IMG/VR virus record: IMGVR_UViG_3300022602_000451
Location: 1-22,842 of that record
DNA from: a virus
Direction: 5' to 3' (one strand)
Length of the DNA stretch: 22,842 bases
The notes beneath the pieces are model-generated. The model was not told the DNA's origin. It was given only the letters and a program-made list of their open reading frames with translations, and made no database searches. The position numbers were made by a program, and so were the translations under genes. Shown here piece by piece: positions 7,700 to 15,103 of this stretch (within the stretch, counting starts at the first letter, position 1; each line of letters starts with the position of its first letter).

Positions 7700-8270
7700 T
7701 ATTGATTTAGATTTTCCAGATAGGAACAAGGTACTTGATATTGTTAGGCACGTCCCTGCTATTTTAACAGATGGAAAGAAACACAATACAGGAGTCTATT
7801 GTCAAGAGATTCCCGTAAATCCCTTGACAGGGTTTGCCACTATAGATTATGCCACTGCGGAAGAAAGAGGATATTTTAAGATTGATTTCCTAAATGTCAG
7901 CGCCTACGAAGGTGTTAAAAATGAAGAACATATTAACAAGCTGTTGAGTATTGAGCCCCTGTGGGAGTTGATGTATGAGAAAGAAGTATGCGACCAACTG
8001 TTCCATATTAATGGTTATCACAATCTAGTGGCAAGACTTAAACCTAATACTATTTTAGAGTTGGCAACGGTACTGGCACTCATAAGACCGGGCAAACGTC
8101 ACTTGGTAGATCAGTGTGCCCGTGATGGGTTTGATAGTGTTCAGGATGAAGTTTGGTCCAAAACTGACGAAGGGTATAGTTTTAAAAAGAGTCATGCTGT
8201 GGGCTATGCCCACGTGATAATTATGCAGTTAAATTTAATCTGCGAGCGTGTCAGTTACGGGATTTCTTAG
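7692..8270 (+). CDS. miniature DnaE-like protein (C-family polymerase palm/fingers motifs)
   Basis: 192 aa from a GTG. It begins PDIDLDFPDR (residues 2-11), the catalytic palm motif of bacterial Pol III alpha (PD-x-D-x-DF). Further DnaE-like blocks follow in the same order: HNTGVY (31-36, like HAAGV), GYFKIDFLNV (60-69, like the K-[FM]-DFLGL third catalytic Asp, here Asp65), ALIRPGKRHL (129-138, like AL-x-RPG) and FKKSHAVGYAHV (164-175, like FNKSHAAAYA). Full DnaE is over 1000 aa, so the PHP, OB and tau-binding parts are missing. All three carboxylates appear kept (Asp5, Asp7, Asp65). Polymerase activity is unproven. The 3' end overlaps the convergent gene by 20 bp. Confidence 0.75.
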   Translation: MPDIDLDFPDRNKVLDIVRHVPAILTDGKKHNTGVYCQEIPVNPLTGFATIDYATAEERGYFKIDFLNVSAYEGVKNEEHINKLLSIEPLWELMYEKEVCDQLFHINGYHNLVARLKPNTILELATVLALIRPGKRHLVDQCARDGFDSVQDEVWSKTDEGYSFKKSHAVGYAHVIIMQLNLICERVSYGIS

Positions 8271-8634
8271 GTGATCTTACCAGTTGTATGGATCGACGTT
8301 TAATTCTTTTTTCTGCTATTTCGCCTAGATTTACTGTGGGGCCAAATACAACTTCTATATCTTTGCTATTAAATGTTTTGATGTAGGGCCTATAATAGAT
8401 CATATTTTCTTTAAGAAATATATTGATAGGAATTTTGCGATTACTTTCCCACCACCAAGTTTCTCCCAGTTCTAAAAACGCCTGTTTTTCTTCATCAGAT
8501 TTCATGCACTCCAAATCATAGATGCTGGTAACAAATTCATCATAGTTGATAATAATACCAACGTATTCTATCTCATTTGATTTTACACAGGTAATAAAAG
8601 GAAGTTTTTCTTGGATCGTGTTCTTAATCGACAT
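8251..8634 (-). CDS. conserved T4-like phage protein of unknown function
   Basis: 127 aa, small alpha/beta. Seen: KSNEIEYVGIIINYDEFVTS, an aromatic ELGETWWWESNRKIPINIFL block (about 56-75), and a basic end (KRIKRRSIQLVRSPKK). The 'ELGE-x-WWWESNR-x-IPINIFLK' and 'KR-x-KRRSIQLVR' strings are typical of a conserved hypothetical protein of marine T4-like phages. No enzyme motif is evident; the basic tail could touch nucleic acid. A perfect late promoter lies 38 nt upstream inside the divergent gene, so it is likely expressed late. It converges on and overlaps the DnaE-like gene. Confidence 0.75.
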   Translation of the reverse strand: MSIKNTIQEKLPFITCVKSNEIEYVGIIINYDEFVTSIYDLECMKSDEEKQAFLELGETWWWESNRKIPINIFLKENMIYYRPYIKTFNSKDIEVVFGPTVNLGEIAEKRIKRRSIQLVRSPKKSRN

Positions 8635-8641
8635 AGGTTAA

Positions 8642-8649
8642 AATAAATA
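8642..8649 (+). promoter_or_regulatory. late promoter AATAAATA, 4 nt from ATG
   Basis: NATAAATA late core followed by CATA and then the ATG at 8654. No ribosome site fits between promoter and start, so the transcript would be leaderless or nearly so. Confidence 0.6.
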
Positions 8650-8653
8650 CATA

Positions 8654-9508
8654 ATGCTAAAATGCCCAATCTATTTATACCCCAATTCAGTCGACGTAAT
8701 ATTGGATTTGGATCAGAACACAAGGATTAACAACGTTATGTACCAACGCGAACTACAGATCCAAAAGGGTCTGAAAAACAAGATACAGTTCCAATTTAAG
8801 AACAGTGATCAGAAGCCTATCACTATTACCAGTGGTACATATACATTCAGTATGTTCGATGCTATCAATCAAAGACAGCTACTTTCTAAGACGTTGACAG
8901 TTTTAGACACAGGAACTATTACAACCAAAGGTTTGGCATTATTAGAGATTAATGATGGCGATACTGTGGATTTAGACGATGGAAAATATCAGTTCACTGT
9001 AGCGGCTCTAAATGATGATGGTAACTATGAGCCTACGTATTCTAACACCTACTACGGTATCAGCGGAACGCTAGAACTGCGCAGTGATAGTTTTCCTACG
9101 CTACAACCTAGTTATGAAATATTTGAGTTTCAACCTCAATACGATTATACTCAGAGCCTTTATGTTTACTACAGCGGAAACATACCTAGCCATCCAGAGT
9201 TTGCTAGTCCTATAGGATTACATACAGTATCATATCACATGACAGGATTCCGCGGACAGGTTTGGTTAGAAGGCACCCAAGAAAACGATCCCGGATACTT
9301 TGGACATTTTGTAGAAATACAAGGTTCACGTCAAACATATGGCTCAGGACTGTTAGGATTTACAGGCAATGATTATGTTAACTTTTATGGAGTTTGGAGT
9401 TATATCAGAGTCAAATATCAACCAACTGCCAATCCAGTAAACATGCAGAACGACAACTCGTCAATCCCCTATCGCGGTACATTTGACAAAGCTATCTATA
9501 GAAGTTAA
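8654..9508 (+). CDS. probable virion structural protein (baseplate/tail-type, beta-rich)
   Basis: 284 aa, dominated by beta-type segments. The first half (RELQIQKGLKNKIQFQFKNS ... ITSGTYTFSMFDAINQRQLL ... DGKYQFTVAALNDDGNYEP) reads like an Ig/beta-sandwich domain of the kind found in phage baseplate upper or fibre-attachment proteins. The second half is Tyr/Gly-rich (VYYSGNIPSHPEF, SGLLGFTGNDYVNFYGVW). No signal peptide or membrane segment. The late promoter right at the start fits a structural role. The exact location in the virion is not known. Confidence 0.6.
   Translation: MLKCPIYLYPNSVDVILDLDQNTRINNVMYQRELQIQKGLKNKIQFQFKNSDQKPITITSGTYTFSMFDAINQRQLLSKTLTVLDTGTITTKGLALLEINDGDTVDLDDGKYQFTVAALNDDGNYEPTYSNTYYGISGTLELRSDSFPTLQPSYEIFEFQPQYDYTQSLYVYYSGNIPSHPEFASPIGLHTVSYHMTGFRGQVWLEGTQENDPGYFGHFVEIQGSRQTYGSGLLGFTGNDYVNFYGVWSYIRVKYQPTANPVNMQNDNSSIPYRGTFDKAIYRS
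8672..8679 (-). promoter_or_regulatory. late promoter TATAAATA for the minus gene 8251-8634
   Basis: Exact late core on the minus strand, inside the first codons of the divergent structural gene and 37 nt before the minus ATG. This gives a normal-length leader, unlike most other late starts here. Confidence 0.6.
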
Positions 9509-9517
9509 ACTGTATGC

Positions 9518-10516
9518 ATGAGTCTCATGCTAACGGCCCTACAGGCTGTATTACCTCCAAATAGAAAACAAACACCAAGTGGTTGGATAAGTTTTGACGC
9601 ACCCTGTTGTCATCATAGGGGTGAAACTCAAGACGATCGTAAACGTGGTGGAGTTATGATCACAGGAGATGCTTTTACCTTCCATTGCTTTAACTGCAAC
9701 TTCAAAGCTGGATGGAGTCCTGGTAAACCAATGAGTGCCAATACACGTAAATTGTTTAGTTGGATGGGTATTCCAGAAACAGAAATCACCAGACTGGCGA
9801 TGGAGGCGTTAAAAGAACATGACGCCATTCCCTCTCAAAAGAAAGCATTTAGTTTTGAACTAGATACAGTCGAACTACCGGAAGATACAGCTACTATTGT
9901 AGATTGGTCTAGCACCACATACCCACCGGACTTTGCAGAAGATTTAGGCAAGGCGGCAGAATATATTATCAACAGAGGAATGGACATCTATTGGTATGAT
10001 TGGATGTGGTCACCTGCGGCAGGATATAAGGATCGAGTGATCATTCCGTTTTATCAAGACGATCGAGTGGTAGGATATACAGCACGTAAGATTACAGAGG
10101 GTAAGCCAAAATATCTAGCACATGGACAACCTGGATATGTGTTCAACTTAACTAGACAACCTAGGGAACGAAAGTATACAATCGTAGTAGAAGGACACTT
10201 TGATGCTATTGCCATTGACGGAGTCTGCATTGGTCACAATGATCCAAATGAAACGCAGATAGCACGTATCAACGCATTAGCCAAAGAAATTATTGTAGTG
10301 CCTGATAGAGATCGTCCAGGTGCTAAAATGTTAAAAGCGGCTATCGATAACGGATGGAGCGCCAGCTTGCCACCTTGGGGTGATGATATTAAAGACGTAG
10401 CTGACGCAGTCAGGCGTTATGGAAGATTATATGTATTGTCCACGATTTTACACTATAGAACCGACAATCAACTAAAAATACAAGTAATGAAAAAGAAACT
10501 AGAAGGACTTAAATGA
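9518..10516 (+). CDS. 61: DNA primase gp61
   Basis: 332 aa, same size as T4 gp61 (342). N-terminal zinc site: CCHH (30-33) paired with C-x2-C (57, 60). TOPRIM fold: EGHFDA (225-230) with the acidic DRDRPG (263-268, PDRDRPG) metal motif. gp61 makes pentaribonucleotide primers and forms the primosome with gp41 helicase, whose gene starts in its stop codon (ATGA). The ATG at 9518 has no clear ribosome site; ATG 9527 (MLTALQAV) is an alternative three codons in. Confidence 0.9.
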   Translation: MSLMLTALQAVLPPNRKQTPSGWISFDAPCCHHRGETQDDRKRGGVMITGDAFTFHCFNCNFKAGWSPGKPMSANTRKLFSWMGIPETEITRLAMEALKEHDAIPSQKKAFSFELDTVELPEDTATIVDWSSTTYPPDFAEDLGKAAEYIINRGMDIYWYDWMWSPAAGYKDRVIIPFYQDDRVVGYTARKITEGKPKYLAHGQPGYVFNLTRQPRERKYTIVVEGHFDAIAIDGVCIGHNDPNETQIARINALAKEIIVVPDRDRPGAKMLKAAIDNGWSASLPPWGDDIKDVADAVRRYGRLYVLSTILHYRTDNQLKIQVMKKKLEGLK

Positions 10517-11961
10517 TAAAGCAAGACAAAGAAAAACCAAACTATGATTATGAAATACAGAAGCTATATTTAGAAATGTTTCTCAGCGACGCTGAAACAT
10601 TCAGTCGTTGTCAAAGCATTTTTGATCCAGAGAATTTTGACCAAAGACTCCGTGAGACAGCAGAGTTTGTTACCCGCTACGTAGACGAATATAAAATCAT
10701 TCCAGACGTTAGTATTGTTAATGCGGCTTGTAAAAGAGAACTACAGATAGTCGAGTTACCGCAACAGAACTATGAATGGCTCAAGGACGAGTTTGAGCAA
10801 TTTTCCAGGCATAAAGCACTAGAACGTGCCATTATGAAAAGTTTTGATTTACTGGAAAACGGTGAGTATGGGCCAGTTGAAAAACTGGTCAAAGATGCTA
10901 TTCAGGTCAGTCTAACTAAAGATATGGGCACTGATTACTTTGAAGACCCTAAAGCGAGATTGACAGCACTCAAGGACGGAAATGGTCAAATTTCCACTGG
11001 TTGGCCCAGCATTGACAAGAAATTGTATGGTGGCTTTAATCGAGGTGAGTTGAACATTTTCTGTGCTGGATCAGGCGGTGGTAAAAGTTTATTCTTAGCT
11101 AACATGGGCGTAAACTGGGCACTACAGGGATTAAATGTGCTGTATCTAACTTTTGAGTTGAGCGAGAAATTAGTGGCGATGAGGCTAGATTCTATGGTCA
11201 CAGGTATCACAACACGTGACATATTCAAAAGCATAGATGACGTGGAATTAAAGGTTAAAATGGTCGGAAAAGCCTCGGGTAGTATACAGATCAAGTATAT
11301 GCCCTCAGGAAAAAATTGTAACGATATTCGGTCATATTTGAAGGAATATGAGGTCAAAAAAGGCCTAAAACCTGACGTAATTTTAATAGATTACCTCGAT
11401 TTGATGATGCCACTAAATGTGAAGGTATCGCCCAGTGATCTGTTTGTTAAAGACAAATATGTGTCAGAAGAGATAAGAAACTTGGCTATGGAAACACAAT
11501 GTATCACAGTTACAGCGTCGCAGTTAAATCGTGCGGCAGTTGAAGAAATCGAGTTTGATCACAGTCATATCAGTGGCGGATTGAGTAAGATTATGACAGC
11601 AGATAATGTGATAGGTATCTTTACAAGCCGTGCTATGCGTGAACGTGGTCGCTATCAGATACAGTTTATGAAGACTAGATCAAGCAGTGGTGTAGGACAA
11701 AAAGTAGATCTAGAGTTTAATGTAGAAACACTACGTATCAGCGATCTAGGAGAAGATGGGGATCAATCAAATCCACAACAGAGTAGCAGACCCGGTAACA
11801 GCGTGTACGCAGGACTCAAGCGTAGCAGTACAGTTACACCAGACCCAGAAACAGGTGAGATAGATCCCACAGTGGGCGTCAACGTACCAAAGATTAAAGC
11901 TGAAGTTGGGGGTGCGGCCATCCGCAAAATGCTGGCATCACTGAACAGTGAGCGTGATTAG
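10513..11961 (+). CDS. 41: replicative DNA helicase gp41 (DnaB-like)
   Basis: 482 aa; T4 gp41 is 475. The N-terminal domain (about 1-140) is helical. The RecA-like motor has Walker A GSGGGKS (186-192), a TFELSE segment (213-218), Walker B ILIDYLD (290-296) and SQLNRAA with a later ISGGLSKIMTADNVIG (motif H4-like). gp41 is the hexameric 5'-3' fork helicase. The tail after about residue 420 is low complexity (DGDQSNPQQSSRPGNS). Translation is coupled to the primase. The stop shares 4 bp with the convergent YqgE-like gene. Confidence 0.93.
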   Translation: MIKQDKEKPNYDYEIQKLYLEMFLSDAETFSRCQSIFDPENFDQRLRETAEFVTRYVDEYKIIPDVSIVNAACKRELQIVELPQQNYEWLKDEFEQFSRHKALERAIMKSFDLLENGEYGPVEKLVKDAIQVSLTKDMGTDYFEDPKARLTALKDGNGQISTGWPSIDKKLYGGFNRGELNIFCAGSGGGKSLFLANMGVNWALQGLNVLYLTFELSEKLVAMRLDSMVTGITTRDIFKSIDDVELKVKMVGKASGSIQIKYMPSGKNCNDIRSYLKEYEVKKGLKPDVILIDYLDLMMPLNVKVSPSDLFVKDKYVSEEIRNLAMETQCITVTASQLNRAAVEEIEFDHSHISGGLSKIMTADNVIGIFTSRAMRERGRYQIQFMKTRSSSGVGQKVDLEFNVETLRISDLGEDGDQSNPQQSSRPGNSVYAGLKRSSTVTPDPETGEIDPTVGVNVPKIKAEVGGAAIRKMLASLNSERD

Positions 11962-12518
11962 AACCAGGCTTTGACTTCTAGTTTGCCCGCGGCTTCGACG
12001 GCTTCTAGCCATTGATCGTCACCTACTTTGTCAAATATGTAGGTAGGATCTGCGGGCACTGTTAGCCAACGGTGTTGTTTAGTCCAGGGATATTCGCCTG
12101 ACATTTCACCTTCTAAAAATCCGGGCTTGTTGTTTTTACTGCCTATCACACAGCGCCAACGTATTGGACCCAGTCCTTGGCTGATAGCGGCCAATATGCT
12201 GATTTCAGTAGTGATGCCAATGTTTTCATTTAACATACGTGTGCTGGCCGTGGCCCAATCTAGTGTGTGTATGAAATGCACTTTGCTCTGTTCATCCGGC
12301 CCTCCCCAATATACAGGATCGTTTCCTGAATACTTGAGACCACTGTGTGCCATTATGGTACCGATGTTTAATCCGTTCAATATGGGCTTGTTAAACTGTA
12401 TACAGTTGCTGAAACTGCGTCCATGGCTGGTGACTAACAGCAGGCCCCTATGATAGTGTTCATGGGCCGTATTAGGTATGGCAACTAGTATCTGTCCGGT
12501 GAGATTTTTGTAATCCAT
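11958..12518 (-). CDS. YqgE/AlgH (UPF0301)-like protein
   Basis: 186 aa. The collinear pattern matches the bacterial YqgE/AlgH family: GQILVAIPN (8-16), HRGLLLVTSH (about 23-32), QFNKPI (family VNKP), VYWGGPDEQSKVHFIHTLDW (family V-x-GGPV ... FVLH), ISILAAISQGLGP (family L-x-ALA-x-G-x-GP), then FLEGEMSGEYPW (family GQLE-x-E). Known: bacterial members (about 190 aa) are poorly understood and have been linked to alginate and stress gene control. The phage copy has GFLEGEM instead of the usual GQLE. It is a late gene by promoter, 5 nt from its ATG, and is convergent with gp41. Role in the phage unknown. Confidence 0.7.
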   Translation of the reverse strand: MDYKNLTGQILVAIPNTAHEHYHRGLLLVTSHGRSFSNCIQFNKPILNGLNIGTIMAHSGLKYSGNDPVYWGGPDEQSKVHFIHTLDWATASTRMLNENIGITTEISILAAISQGLGPIRWRCVIGSKNNKPGFLEGEMSGEYPWTKQHRWLTVPADPTYIFDKVGDDQWLEAVEAAGKLEVKAWF

Positions 12519-12523
12519 ATAGG

Positions 12524-12531
12524 TATTTACC
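12524..12531 (-). promoter_or_regulatory. late promoter GGTAAATA, 5 nt from ATG (YqgE-like gene)
   Basis: Late-type core on the minus strand with spacer CCTAT and then ATG at 12518. No ribosome site in between. It is separated by one base from the divergent late promoter at 12533-12540. Confidence 0.55.
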
Positions 12532-12532
12532 C

Positions 12533-12540
12533 AATAAATA
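12533..12540 (+). promoter_or_regulatory. late promoter AATAAATA, 7 nt from ATG (nucleotidyltransferase gene)
   Basis: Late core on the plus strand with spacer TAGCATC and then ATG at 12548. The entire 29-nt gap between the two divergent ATGs is taken by the two promoters. Confidence 0.6.
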
Positions 12541-12547
12541 TAGCATC

Positions 12548-13240
12548 ATGAACATATCAGAATTTACGCCCGGTGTAGAGATACACGATCAACTGAATCC
12601 TTTACTGTGGGATGGAGACAGACTTAAACCAGAAGTTAGATTGAGCCTACAGCACACGGCCCATCGTTTTGAGCTATTCCTAGGAATACCAGTCAAGGTC
12701 GTTGACACCATCATCACTGGCAGCCAAACAGCCTACACCTACACAGCCATGAGCGATATCGATCTACACCTCGTGGTAGACTACCGTTCAATACAAGGCT
12801 GTGACGTGCCCGTACACGAGCTGTTTGATACCAAACGCAAACTGTGGAAAGAAGAACATGCGATAGAGATATATGGTATACCTGTAGAATGCTATGTAGA
12901 AGATCTAGCAGAACCCGTTAACGGACACAGCTACTCCATCGAGCACAATCATTGGATCAAAGAACCCAGACAGATCGAGGACCATACACTGCCCGATGAT
13001 GTTATAGCGGGCACAGCGGCATGGACCACAGTGATCAAAGATGCTATCGCCAGCCGCAATCTAGATGTACTGAACAAAACCAAACAGCTACTGCGTGACT
13101 ACAGAGGTAGGGGATTAGGCAGCCAGGGCGAAATGGGTACTGCTAACTTGGTGTTTAAGACACTGCGCAACAATGGCGTTATCAGTGATCTGATGAAATC
13201 CATACGAAAACTGGAAGATCGCAATCTCAGTTTACGCTAA
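12548..13240 (+). CDS. nucleotidyltransferase-fold protein (Pol beta-like)
   Basis: 230 aa. An opening LNPLLWDGDRLKPEVRLSLQ is typical of a widespread group in marine T4-like phages. The NTase core is IITGSQTAYTYTAMSDIDLH: the GS pair (58-59) followed by D-x-D (Asp70, Asp72), with a candidate third carboxylate near Glu114 (IPVECYVED). The C-terminal half is helical (TAAWTTVIKDAIASRNLDVL ... LLRDYRGRGL). The fold transfers nucleotides to proteins, RNA or small molecules. The substrate is unknown and no antitoxin-like neighbour is seen. Expressed from a late promoter at its start. Confidence 0.75.
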   Translation: MNISEFTPGVEIHDQLNPLLWDGDRLKPEVRLSLQHTAHRFELFLGIPVKVVDTIITGSQTAYTYTAMSDIDLHLVVDYRSIQGCDVPVHELFDTKRKLWKEEHAIEIYGIPVECYVEDLAEPVNGHSYSIEHNHWIKEPRQIEDHTLPDDVIAGTAAWTTVIKDAIASRNLDVLNKTKQLLRDYRGRGLGSQGEMGTANLVFKTLRNNGVISDLMKSIRKLEDRNLSLR

Positions 13241-13244
13241 CAAG

Positions 13245-13679
13245 TTATGATGTTTTGGTTAGGAACGCAATGGCGTTACTGCCCCCGCCCTGTCCGGAAT
13301 CAGCACCAATGGATAGCGTTTGATTGGCAGTCTGTCCTGTAATGGTAAATCTATAGGTAGCTATGTTACTGGCGTACATATAACGTCCGTGACCGCCATC
13401 TCCAGTGACCACAAAGTGCACAGTGACAGTGCAACCGCCCACGTTGGTAACGTTGGCTGTGCGTGAAGCATCATAATAGCCGCCGCCTCCGCCATCATTG
13501 AATCTTCCATCTAGGGTCAACAGCCAAGTGCCTGGATCTAAGGCCACTGCCATGCTGTTGGCGCTGTTGTCAGTGGCCAACATGTAACTGGTGGGGTTCT
13601 TTTGTATGTAAGCGGAAGTCTGTAGTGTGCTGTCCGGAAACAGCACTCCTGTGGGTTCTAGTTTGGTAGTATTACTCAT
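13245..13679 (-). CDS. tail-fibre-like or other virion surface protein, Gly-rich
   Basis: 144 aa. The N-terminus carries GVLFPDSTLQTSA (about 11-23), the 'G-V-x-FPD-x-T-x-QT-x-A' motif that opens repeats and head-binding parts of many phage tail fibre and virion appendage proteins. The middle is beta/glycine-rich (LDPGTWLLTLDGRFNDGGGG, VTGDGGHGRYMYAS). The end is a TLSIGADSGQGGGSNAIAFL strand region, like a C1q/TNF-type or fibre-tip beta sandwich. It has the best late promoter of the window (TATAAATA). Either a short fibre or a decoration protein. Confidence 0.65.
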   Translation of the reverse strand: MSNTTKLEPTGVLFPDSTLQTSAYIQKNPTSYMLATDNSANSMAVALDPGTWLLTLDGRFNDGGGGGYYDASRTANVTNVGGCTVTVHFVVTGDGGHGRYMYASNIATYRFTITGQTANQTLSIGADSGQGGGSNAIAFLTKTS

Positions 13680-13686
13680 AGTCCTA

Positions 13687-13694
13687 TATTTATA
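13687..13694 (-). promoter_or_regulatory. late promoter TATAAATA, 7 nt from ATG (fibre-like gene)
   Basis: Perfect late core on the minus strand with spacer TAGGACT before ATG 13679. An AGGA lies within the spacer but would be at or upstream of the expected transcript start. Confidence 0.7.
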
Positions 13695-13697
13695 CTG

Positions 13698-13727
13698 TTG
13701 ACAAACACAGACTCGTTATAGTACACT
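13698..13727 (+). promoter_or_regulatory. sigma-70-type promoter, TTGACA-N18-TACACT (HAD gene)
   Basis: -35 at 13698-13703 and -10 at 13722-13727, ending 6 nt before ATG 13734. The predicted transcript would start at or next to the A of the start codon. Its -35 is 3 nt from the divergent late promoter. Confidence 0.4.
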
Positions 13728-13733
13728 AGTAGT

Positions 13734-14240
13734 ATGAATACACTATATCTAGACATGGACGGGGTGGTAGCAGATTGGGATCGTGCGGCCACAGAGCTAA
13801 TAGGCCTACCCCGCAAGAGCCAAGACGGCAAGTGGAGCCACGAAGATTGGCAGAAGATCAAACATGACACACACTTCTATAGGCATCTGCCCTTGATGCG
13901 GGATGCACACCGGCTGGTAGAAACGGCCCGAGGTTTTAGAGCTCTGGGCTGGCGGCTCTTGTTCCTCACCGCCATACCCAAACACAACGATCAACCCTGG
14001 GCGCCCAATGACAAGATGCTGTGGGCCCGAGATCACTTTCCCGACATACCAGTGCATTTTGGACCCTACGCAGAGGACAAACAGGTGCACGCCAGACCTG
14101 GAGACATACTGGTAGATGACCGACTAAGTAACTGCGAAGAGTGGCAGGCCCGAGGCGGTGTCAGCATACTGGTACGAGATGGTGATATATCACCAGCGAT
14201 AGAACGACTGAGCCAGCTACTGGACCAAGAAAGAATGTAA
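13734..14240 (+). CDS. HAD-superfamily 5'(3')-deoxyribonucleotidase-like phosphatase
   Basis: 168 aa. HAD motif I is YLDMDGVVADWD (5-16; nucleophile Asp7, acid/base Asp9), motif II is FLTAIPK (Thr79), a Lys near 94 (NDKMLWARDHFP) serves as motif III, and motif IV is ILVDDRLSNCEEW (Asp128/129). The layout (DMDGV-x-ADWD ... LT-x-x-P ... LVDDR-x-x-N-x-x-W-x-x-x-GG) fits the small 5'(3')-nucleotidase group, which dephosphorylates nucleoside monophosphates. In a phage it could trim dNMP pools from host DNA breakdown. The substrate is inferred from family only. Clearly more GC-rich than the left part. Confidence 0.75.
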   Translation: MNTLYLDMDGVVADWDRAATELIGLPRKSQDGKWSHEDWQKIKHDTHFYRHLPLMRDAHRLVETARGFRALGWRLLFLTAIPKHNDQPWAPNDKMLWARDHFPDIPVHFGPYAEDKQVHARPGDILVDDRLSNCEEWQARGGVSILVRDGDISPAIERLSQLLDQERM

Positions 14241-14247
14241 TACAAAT

Positions 14248-14907
14248 ATGTTAAACTTTATAGAAATAATACGCGGCATCTACGGAGACCAAGGACCGCA
14301 AGTGGCCCTGGATGTGGGCACCAGAGACCTAGATGACAGCATCACGCTGAGCAAGGCATTTCCCCGCACCAAGATCTACAGCTTTGAACCCAATCCCGAG
14401 CAGTTCAAGATCTGCCAACAGAACCAACAGTGGTATCAGGCACCGCATCGCAATCCCCTGGGTGAAGGACCATTCCCCAACATCACGCCCATAAACTGCG
14501 CCATATCAGATCAAGAAGGCATCATGGACTTTTGGGTGGTGGGTAAAAATCCCGGAGGTAGCAGTCTATTGGAACCCATAGACGTGCCCTACAGCGATGG
14601 CACCTGGCGTAAGATACAGGTACCTTGCCGCAGACTGGATCGCATACTGCCTGAACTGGGCGTGTTCTCAGTGGACTGCGTGTGGATGGATGTACAAGGA
14701 GTAGAGCTCAAGGCCTTAGAAGGCATGGGACATCTAATCAACACTGTCAAATGCCTGCACGTGGAAGCGGCACCCCAACCCTACTATGTGGGCATGGGAC
14801 TGAAAGATGACATAGAGCAGTTTCTACTGGCCAAGGGCTTTGATCTACAGTTCCGCCCAGAAGGACATCCCTACGGAGAAGGCAACTTTATCGGGGTTAG
14901 GCGCTAG
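14248..14907 (+). CDS. FkbM-family SAM-dependent methyltransferase
   Basis: 219 aa. SAM-binding motif I is VALDVGTRDLDDSITLSKAF (19-38), the ribose-binding acidic step is YSFEPNPEQF (44-53), then INCAISDQEGIMDFWV, and the FkbM hallmark C-terminal V-x-x-D-V-x-G-x-E-x-x-x-L-x-G appears as VWMDVQGVELKALEGM (about 148-163). FkbM proteins O-methylate sugars or small molecules. Phage copies may alter surface glycans or DNA-linked sugars, which is not provable here. It follows the HAD gene after 7 nt with a weak AAGAAAG site. A GCGC-GAA-GCGC hairpin followed by nine A's lies just after the stop. Confidence 0.8.
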   Translation: MLNFIEIIRGIYGDQGPQVALDVGTRDLDDSITLSKAFPRTKIYSFEPNPEQFKICQQNQQWYQAPHRNPLGEGPFPNITPINCAISDQEGIMDFWVVGKNPGGSSLLEPIDVPYSDGTWRKIQVPCRRLDRILPELGVFSVDCVWMDVQGVELKALEGMGHLINTVKCLHVEAAPQPYYVGMGLKDDIEQFLLAKGFDLQFRPEGHPYGEGNFIGVRR

Positions 14908-14959
14908 GGTCCACCCGGCGCGAAGCGCGAGCGGAAAAAAAAAGATTTCAGCCGGAGGG

Positions 14960-15002
14960 GTTAAATACCTATATAAAATCGTATATAGGAGACAGACCCA
15001 TT
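14960..15002 (+). promoter_or_regulatory. 5' region of the micro-membrane gene: late-like box and hairpin over the ribosome site
   Basis: A weak late-like box GTTAAATA (14960-14967) is followed by a perfect 8-bp inverted repeat: CCTATATA (14968-14975), a 6-nt loop, then TATATAGG (14982-14989). The 3' arm includes the first half of the AGGAG site (14987-14991), so folding would partly hide the ribosome site of the ATG at 15003. Confidence 0.45.
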
Positions 15003-15089
15003 ATGTTAGAACTACTGGCTTTATTTGCTGTTGCCGCCGTGATCGCCACTGTGCTGATCAAGGTCATCAACTATTTTAACAACAACTAA
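15003..15089 (+). CDS. 28-aa single-span membrane peptide
   Basis: ATG at 15003, AGGAG 11 nt upstream, stop at 15087. The product starts MLELLALFAVAAVIATVLIK and ends VINYFNNN: one hydrophobic helix of about 18 residues with a Lys near its end and a short polar tail. It is too small for automatic callers but the strong ribosome site and clean helix support it. Function unknown; lysis-inhibition or envelope-targeting peptides of phages look like this. The next gene begins 14 nt later. Confidence 0.6.
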   Translation: MLELLALFAVAAVIATVLIKVINYFNNN

Positions 15090-15103
15090 AAAAACTCTTT
15101 TAT

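Noticed and set aside
14914-14945. GCGC-GAA-GCGC hairpin after the methyltransferase gene as intrinsic terminator
   Set aside because: It is followed by a run of A, not T, in the direction of transcription, and the T-run precedes the stem on the other strand.
14840-15079. 79-aa plus ORF overlapping the methyltransferase end
   Set aside because: Covers the end of a well-supported gene, a hairpin and a regulatory leader in the wrong frame; Arg/Cys-rich nonsense sequence.
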